From Opitutales bacterium (lineage in GTDB: Bacteria; Verrucomicrobiota; Verrucomicrobiia; Opitutales; Opitutaceae), in the NCBI GenBank assembly GCA_021772595.1, contig JAJFLS010000260.1, positions 1 through 12,203 of the forward strand: DNA of 12,203 nt, in the 5' to 3' direction. The notes below the pieces were generated by a model, which did not search any database, had not been told where the DNA came from, and saw only the letters and a program-made list of their open reading frames with translations. Positions 7,317 to 12,203 of the stretch are shown here, piece after piece; position 1 is the first letter of the stretch; every line of letters starts with the position of its first letter. The position numbers and the translations under genes are program-made.

Positions 7317-7354
7317 GCGGATTGCGGATTTCTGTCGAATTCGAGGAATACGGA
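7317..7354. repeat. 38-bp spacer with CGGATT repeats, present only in copy 1 of the module
   Basis: This spacer separates the toroid-like stop from the propeller ATG in copy 1; the same junction in copy 2 is only 2 bp (10357-10358). On the plus strand it has two tandem GCGGATT units (7317-7330), the palindrome CGAATTCG (7336-7343), and a third CGGATT that runs into the stop codon. It looks like a small intergenic repeat inserted after the duplication, or a sequence deleted from copy 2. Confidence 0.4.
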
Positions 7355-9400
7355 TTAACGGTTCCATGGAAAATGGTAGCTGGGCTGATTGGTGTTACGC
7401 TCGATTTGAATCTTGAGTTTCGAGCCCGAGCCCGGTGCCAAATCAATAGCAAAGGCTGCAGTATCCAACTCCCGGCTACTTTGAGAAACAGCGGGTTCCA
7501 CCATTCCATTTCTCGGATTCCTCAAGCCTCGAACGGGCGGCTGAATCTCAGCAACTTGCGCAAATTCAACCGAACGAAAATGGTGCTCCCCATACGCTCC
7601 TCCCTGGATGATGAGTTGTCGCGATTCCAAAGCATTGAGGTTGATGACTTCAATCTCGATCCAATCCTCTTCGACCCGTGTGACCAATGCCGCAACGTCG
7701 GGTGGCAAACCGGGACGGCGGCGCTCACCGTCGAAGTAGCGCACTTGTGAATACAACATTTCACCCTGAACTTTTACCGGCAGTCCTCCAATCGAAAGTC
7801 GGATTAGATTATCAAGCATCATGGGATCTGAAAGGATCCATTTATTATCGACCCACGTCTCCGGATCGCCGTGTTCCTTTTGAATGAACTCCACTTTCCG
7901 AATGACGGTTTTGATATCGCGGCTCAATGCACGTTCTGCAAATCCAGGGTTGCGGCCTTTAACAAAATATGCCCATTCCAAGTCCGAGTCAGTAATTTGA
8001 CCCCTTACTTTCTTCTGGGCCTCAGCTAGGCGCTCGATCTGGTTCCAGTCCCTGTCGTCGTGGGAGGAAAACCAAAGATGGACATAGTCGGATGGATTTT
8101 CTCTGCTGAAACGATGCCAGCCGGTTTCGTTATGACGGATGGGTATTAAGAACTGGCCGTTCTCTGTTTTACCGTGTTTGCGAAGCAAGGCCAGTTGGCT
8201 ACGAGGCAATTCCATCCAGCGGGTATCGCCCGTCAGCAACGTCGCCACTTTTCCTCCGGTGAGTTCAGCCCGAATGATGTGAGGCGCTCCACCTACCCAC
8301 ATCCAGCCGTAGTAGCCGCCCCACCAGTGGCCGGTATATTCGCCAATTTTACCCGACAGGCCCACATTGTCCGGTGTGATGCCGTTGTTCCTTTCGGTTC
8401 TTTCTTCCCAGGCGCCAACGTATTCTTTTACCCAGTCGATGTAACGCGAGTCGCCCGTGTAAAGGTAGGCGTTGGCAATAAGCGGGGTGCAGGTCAGGTT
8501 CAGAGGAATGTCGCCTTTAGCCATACGATCGCTCATTCCTTTAACCAGCTTGGCAAACAGGTCGTTTTCGGGATGGTCATTGATCCAGGCGGTGGTGGTG
8601 TCGATGCCGGGTATATCGTAGAATGGCAAGTTATAGTATACCAGATTGGCATTGGTCGGAATCCAATCGCGCTTGGTCCATTCCATTAGCGGACCTCGGC
8701 TACCGATCATCGATGCCCGCATCATTTTCAATTCCGAGTCGTAGTTTTGAGCCTCCGGGTCATCGCCGGTAAACATAGCGGCAAATCGAATAGAGCGGTC
8801 GCGAAACCGTTCATCTTCGGGCTCGATCATACCTAAAGGGTAAAAATCGACGTAGCCTTCGCCATGGTGCATCCAATCCCAATTGGAATCAAATTCCCGG
8901 TATATCTGCCCGTAACGGGTAAACTGGCGGGTTATTCCCTCCCAGGCGTATCGGTGGAGGCGGTCCAGTTCATCGGATCCGCCGAAAGCAGCGTGCAGGG
9001 AGAATCCCTTGAAGGCCTCATACAAGTCATCGGAGGAGTTCATGCCACTCTCATAGCGCTCCTTAAACCTTACAGTTCCATCGGGGTCAACATAGGTATT
9101 ATAAAACTCAATACCCGCTTCATTAAGCGTATCAATCAGGTGCCGTTCAAGCAAAGCCCATTCGGGGGGCGCCATTTGGGCATCGCAGCGAATCGTCGTG
9201 AAGTCGGAATGATCAGAAGCACTGGCATGAATCACTCCGAGATGAATGCCCGCCATAAGCGCCAAGAAGGCTATCTTGATTTGAGTATGCACGTGGATCG
9301 GATTAAACAGAGGCAATAGTATTTGGAAGTATGCCGGAGCGAGCAGCATGACCAGAGCGGTTAAATTAGTCAGGGACGAATGGGGCCAGTCACATCCCAT
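7355..9400 (-). CDS. Exported protein of unrecognised family, probable alpha/alpha-toroid carbohydrate-active enzyme, copy 1
   Basis: 681 residues from the longest start. I do not recognise the family. The middle has helix-pair patterns seen in alpha/alpha-toroid glycosidases and polysaccharide lyases, for example LIANAYLYTGDSRYIDWVKE (307-326). Aromatic-rich blocks kept in both copies are SNWDWMHHGEGY (172-183), WIPTNANL (246-253) and EYTGHWWGGYYGW (354-366). The C-terminal part from about 540 is beta-rich and ends PSYHFPW. The start is uncertain. ATG 9400 has AAGGTG upstream but overlaps the propeller gene by 31 bp and adds an extra hydrophobic stretch (11-31). GTG 9292 (V37) gives a conventional signal peptide, HTQIKIAFLALMAGIHLGVI then HASAS. 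It carries about 18 extra residues (about 618-640) that the paralogue lacks. An enzymatic role is inferred from fold pattern, export and neighbours. Confidence 0.8.
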   Translation of the reverse strand: MGCDWPHSSLTNLTALVMLLAPAYFQILLPLFNPIHVHTQIKIAFLALMAGIHLGVIHASASDHSDFTTIRCDAQMAPPEWALLERHLIDTLNEAGIEFYNTYVDPDGTVRFKERYESGMNSSDDLYEAFKGFSLHAAFGGSDELDRLHRYAWEGITRQFTRYGQIYREFDSNWDWMHHGEGYVDFYPLGMIEPEDERFRDRSIRFAAMFTGDDPEAQNYDSELKMMRASMIGSRGPLMEWTKRDWIPTNANLVYYNLPFYDIPGIDTTTAWINDHPENDLFAKLVKGMSDRMAKGDIPLNLTCTPLIANAYLYTGDSRYIDWVKEYVGAWEERTERNNGITPDNVGLSGKIGEYTGHWWGGYYGWMWVGGAPHIIRAELTGGKVATLLTGDTRWMELPRSQLALLRKHGKTENGQFLIPIRHNETGWHRFSRENPSDYVHLWFSSHDDRDWNQIERLAEAQKKVRGQITDSDLEWAYFVKGRNPGFAERALSRDIKTVIRKVEFIQKEHGDPETWVDNKWILSDPMMLDNLIRLSIGGLPVKVQGEMLYSQVRYFDGERRRPGLPPDVAALVTRVEEDWIEIEVINLNALESRQLIIQGGAYGEHHFRSVEFAQVAEIQPPVRGLRNPRNGMVEPAVSQSSRELDTAAFAIDLAPGSGSKLKIQIERNTNQPSYHFPWNR

Positions 9401-10356
9401 TGAACACCTTGGTTTGTGGTTTTGAGAACCCCGCCTACACCACCGTAATACAAAGTAGGTGGACTTGTTTTCGGATCAAACACAAGCGTCCAAGCCATAT
9501 TCGACCAGCGGAGTCCGGCTGTTGCGAAGGTATTCGCTTTATCGGTACTGATAAAAACGCCAGCCTGCGTCCCGACATACACATGTCCAGGATTCGCCGG
9601 ATCTATGGCCATCGATTCGATATGCTCCATCAGAGGCCTCTTTCCAGGCGCCCAAGTTTTTCCTCCATTTTCTGAACGATACACACCCCGCGGCTGCGTG
9701 CCCGCATAGACGATATCGGGGTTTGAAGGATCGAGGGCAATTGCCTGCACATCGACGTCATAGAGTCCTTCAGGGTCAGCCGACCAGTTCTTGCCGCCAT
9801 CGGTTGTTTTGTAAACGCCATGCCATGTCCCTGCATAGAGCACATCCGGTTTTCTCGGATCCATCGCCATCGACCGAACAACTTTGTCGATCAATCCATG
9901 GTTTATCTCTTTCCAGCTATCACCACCGTTAACGGTTTTAAATACGCCTCCGCCATCCGTCCCGGCATATACCACTTTGTCGTTCTTCGGATGAATCAGT
10001 ATTGCTCGTATATCCGGGTAATTGATGCCTTCGTTCACTTCGATCCAGGATTCGCCAGCGTCGGACGAGCGATAGACTCCAACTTTATGTGTTCCAGCGT
10101 AAATGAGGTTCGGGTTCTGTTGCCCAACAACGATGGCGCGTGGCGAATACGTATCGAGCCCGACGGTAGGCCAATTGTCCTTTCCCCCAACGGTGGTTTT
10201 GCAGAGCCCCTTTCCTGCACCCACATAAATAATCATGGGATCTTTCGGATGCAGGGCGATGGCCTGGGTTTCGCCTTGTCCGGGAGAGCCCATTTGCGCT
10301 GCAGAAAATTGCCCCAGCCAACAGGCGCTCAGTATAACGAGTATCAGCTTTCTCAT
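9370..10356 (-). CDS. Exported seven-bladed BNR/Ycf48-type beta-propeller, copy 2
   Basis: 328 residues, the same length as the paralogue at 6330-7316 and roughly 65-70% identical by eye without gaps. A signal peptide (KLILVILSACWLGQFSAA) is followed by QMGSPGQGETQAIALHP and seven propeller blades. Asp-box-like turns include RSSDAGESW, KTVNGGDSW, KTTDGGKNW and RSENGGKTW; blades 1 and 6 have weakened boxes. The most conserved stretches between copies are LYAGTWHGVYKTTDG, AGTQPRGV and FDPKTSPPTLYYGGVGGVLK, good candidates for the functional surface. The ATG at 10356 begins 2 bp after the stop of the preceding toroid-like gene, which implies translational coupling and production in matched amounts. 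A longer in-frame start at 10371 would overlap that gene and lengthen the n-region by 5 residues, so it is less likely. A structural or binding role is inferred; no catalytic residues can be assigned. Confidence 0.86.
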   Translation of the reverse strand: MRKLILVILSACWLGQFSAAQMGSPGQGETQAIALHPKDPMIIYVGAGKGLCKTTVGGKDNWPTVGLDTYSPRAIVVGQQNPNLIYAGTHKVGVYRSSDAGESWIEVNEGINYPDIRAILIHPKNDKVVYAGTDGGGVFKTVNGGDSWKEINHGLIDKVVRSMAMDPRKPDVLYAGTWHGVYKTTDGGKNWSADPEGLYDVDVQAIALDPSNPDIVYAGTQPRGVYRSENGGKTWAPGKRPLMEHIESMAIDPANPGHVYVGTQAGVFISTDKANTFATAGLRWSNMAWTLVFDPKTSPPTLYYGGVGGVLKTTNQGVQWDVTGPIRP

Positions 10357-10358
10357 TT

Positions 10359-12203
10359 CTACAGGTCCCATGGAAATTGATAACTGGGTTTATTTTGATA
10401 TCGATCCAGGGCGAGCCGGATCGAGATTCCAGCTCCAGGACCAAGGTCTAAAGACAACGCTTGCGCATCCACTTGTTTCTCCACGGAAGATTCGTCGATA
10501 CTGACTGACTTTATCTGGTGCTCTCCATAGGTCCCGCCTTGGATCACCAACTGCCTGCGCTCGAATTGGTTCACATTGCTGATTTCAATTTGAATCCAAT
10601 CCTCTTCAATGCGTGACACCAAGGCCGCGACATCAGGCGGAAGTCCCGATCGCTTTTTCTCTCCATCAAAGTAACGAACCTGGGCATGGAGCATTTCACC
10701 GCGTTTGTGAATGGGCATACCTCCTACGGTCAAACGAACCAAATTATCCATGCGCACAGGATCGGGCCCTATCCACTTGCTATCGACCCACGTTTCAGGA
10801 TCACCATTTTCATTCCGGATGATGTCCATCTTCTCTGCCACAAATCTGAAATCCGCCTGAAATGCCTCGACGGGATAACCGGGATTTCGGCCGCGCACAA
10901 AATAAGCCCAAGCAAGATCGGAATCGCCGATCCGGCCATCTCGCTTCAATTCCGCTTCAGCTAAGCGCTCTATATGACTCCAATCATCCTGGTCATGATA
11001 GAGGTACCAAAGGTTTACATAAGGATAAGCGATTTCGGAACTATAATGATACCAGCCCCGCTCATCGTGACGAATGGGCATTACATACTTTCCATTTTCA
11101 AGTCTGCCTTGTTTGCGCATCACGGCCATCTGACTGCGCGGGAGTTCGGAATATCTTTTGTCTCCTGTAAGTAAGGTAGCAACTTTGGCCGAAGTGAGTT
11201 CGGCAAGAACCACATCAGTTCCACCACGCGGCCAAACCCAACCATAGTAACCACCCCACCAGTGGCCGGTGTATTCTCCGATCTTTCCAGAGAGGCCTAC
11301 GTTATCTGGAGTTATTCCGTTGTTCTGCTTGGTTAGTTTCTCCCAAGTGCCCACATAATCTTTCACCCATTCAACGTATTTGGAATCACCGGTATATAAG
11401 TAGGCATTCGCTATTAGAGCCGTTGCGGCCAAATTGATCGGCACGTCACCCTTTGCCATCCGATCGCTCATCGCTTTGACGAGTTTGGAAAATTGATCGT
11501 TATCAGGATGATCATTTATCCACGCGGTACTGCCGGGGACACCTGGAATATCGAAAAAGGGCAGAGGATAGTAGGTCAGATTGGCATTGGTCGGAATCCA
11601 ATCCCGCTTCACCCACTCCATCTTAGGACCTCGGCTACCATTCATAACCGAGCGAATTATCTTCACTTCAGGATCCCAGTTCTGAGCTTCCGGATCCTCT
11701 CCTATATACATGGCGGCAAACCGAACCGAGCGGTCGCGAAACAAGGCATCGTCCGGCTCAACCATACCCATCGGATAGAGAGAAATATAACCTTCACCGT
11801 GATGCATCCAATCCCAGTTCGAATCGAACTCCCGGTATATCTGCCCATAGCGCGTAAATTGCCGTGTGATACCTTCCCAGACAAAACGGTGCCGTTTATC
11901 AATTTCATCGGAACCGCCCATCGCGGTTAAAAGCGAATACCCTCGAAAGGCTTCATAAAGATCGTCCGAGGAATTCATTCCTCCCTCATAACGCTCCTTC
12001 CATTCGAGCGTTCCATCCTCAAGTACATAAGTATCGTAAAACTCTATACCTGCACGATTGAGAGTATCGATCAGCTGTCGCTCATAAAGAGCCCAGACTG
12101 GGGGCTCACTTTGTTCCTCCCCGCGAATTACCTGCAATTCCCCATGCATTCCATAAACCCCACGACATGTGAATAAACACCCAAGGAAGAGTGTAAAAAA
12201 GTC
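10359..12203 (-). CDS. Exported protein of unrecognised family, probable alpha/alpha-toroid carbohydrate-active enzyme, copy 2 (5' end beyond window)
   Basis: Paralogue of the gene at 7355-9400, with long stretches about 80% identical. An ATG at 12149 opens the frame, but it stays open to the window edge. The 18 codons before that ATG read as the hydrophobic part of a signal peptide (FFTLFLGCLFTCRGVYG), so the true start is a little beyond position 12203. Shared blocks are WDWMHHGEGY, DWIPTNANL, ALIANAYLYTGDSKYVEWVK, EYTGHWWGGYYGW and the ending PSYQFPWDL. The C-terminus is shorter than in copy 1 because it lacks the insert there. It is the first visible gene of the operon; the operon's promoter and start are outside the window. 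As for copy 1, a glycosidase or lyase role is a fold-level guess, and no member of the family is known to me by activity. Confidence 0.82.
   Translation of the reverse strand, partial: DFFTLFLGCLFTCRGVYGMHGELQVIRGEEQSEPPVWALYERQLIDTLNRAGIEFYDTYVLEDGTLEWKERYEGGMNSSDDLYEAFRGYSLLTAMGGSDEIDKRHRFVWEGITRQFTRYGQIYREFDSNWDWMHHGEGYISLYPMGMVEPDDALFRDRSVRFAAMYIGEDPEAQNWDPEVKIIRSVMNGSRGPKMEWVKRDWIPTNANLTYYPLPFFDIPGVPGSTAWINDHPDNDQFSKLVKAMSDRMAKGDVPINLAATALIANAYLYTGDSKYVEWVKDYVGTWEKLTKQNNGITPDNVGLSGKIGEYTGHWWGGYYGWVWPRGGTDVVLAELTSAKVATLLTGDKRYSELPRSQMAVMRKQGRLENGKYVMPIRHDERGWYHYSSEIAYPYVNLWYLYHDQDDWSHIERLAEAELKRDGRIGDSDLAWAYFVRGRNPGYPVEAFQADFRFVAEKMDIIRNENGDPETWVDSKWIGPDPVRMDNLVRLTVGGMPIHKRGEMLHAQVRYFDGEKKRSGLPPDVAALVSRIEEDWIQIEISNVNQFERRQLVIQGGTYGEHQIKSVSIDESSVEKQVDAQALSLDLGPGAGISIRLALDRYQNKPSYQFPWDL

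Larger units (their letters stand above)
6330..12203 (-). repeat. Tandem duplication of a toroid-like enzyme plus propeller gene pair
   Basis: Unit 2 (12203-9370) and unit 1 (9400-6330) have the same gene order, the same signal-peptide architecture and the same C-terminal landmarks (toroid ending PSY-x-FPW, propeller ending near VTGP). Protein identity is roughly two thirds or more by eye, with much synonymous change in the DNA, so the duplication is old, or the second unit came from a relative. Keeping both pairs intact suggests that the two proteins work together and that the copies have different specificities. Confidence 0.8.

Noticed and set aside
7317..7367. Longer start (ATG 7367) for propeller copy 1
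   Set aside because: It overlaps the upstream gene, adds 17 Arg-rich residues before the signal peptide, and breaks the equal length with copy 2.
8174..9319. Plus-strand frames of 171 and 151 codons
   Set aside because: Antisense to the toroid-like gene, with no homology visible; long antisense frames arise from codon bias.
9820..10380. Plus-strand frame of 186 codons
   Set aside because: Antisense to propeller copy 2; the repeat structure of the propeller gene keeps this frame open.
12147..12149. ATG 12149 as the true start of toroid-like copy 2
   Set aside because: The frame is open upstream to the window edge and encodes a hydrophobic signal-peptide segment, so the start is outside the window.

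Overview
All credible genes lie on the minus strand, so the cluster reads from right to left. It looks like a carbohydrate-acid utilisation locus from a Gram-negative heterotroph. Exported enzymes, a formylglycine-type sulfatase, a tripartite tricarboxylate (TTT) transporter, moderate GC and mostly absent Shine-Dalgarno sequences would fit a marine Verrucomicrobiota, Planctomycetota or Bacteroidota lineage. That placement is inference; no phylogenetic marker is present.

Layout in transcription order: (a) 12203-10359, a large exported protein of a family I do not recognise, probably an alpha/alpha-toroid carbohydrate-active enzyme, with its start beyond the right edge; (b) 10356-9370, an exported seven-bladed BNR/Ycf48-type beta-propeller; (c) 9400-7355, a second copy of the large protein; (d) 7316-6330, a second copy of the propeller; (e) 6320-4977, a TTT substrate-binding protein (TctC) fused in one chain to the small membrane subunit (TctB); (f) 4967-3474, the large TTT permease TctA; (g) 3470-2244, an L-fuconate-dehydratase-like enolase-superfamily enzyme; (h) 2199-1252, an RraA/HMG-aldolase-like protein with an apparent signal peptide. 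A probable terminator (1202-1224) follows. After about 500 bp of non-coding DNA with several inverted repeats comes (i) 751-1, the N-terminal half of an arylsulfatase, cut by the left edge.

Genes (a) to (h) are separated by 2 to 44 bp or overlap, so one operon is likely. Working model (inference): the exported toroid and propeller pairs, perhaps with the sulfatase, release a sugar acid from a possibly sulfated polysaccharide. The TctCB/TctA transporter imports it, the FucD-like enzyme dehydrates it to a 2-keto-3-deoxy acid, and the RraA-like protein may be the aldolase that cleaves this to pyruvate and an aldehyde.

Most notable are the tandem duplication of the two-gene exported module, the TctC-TctB fusion, the unrecognised toroid-like family, and the export signal on the RraA-like protein.
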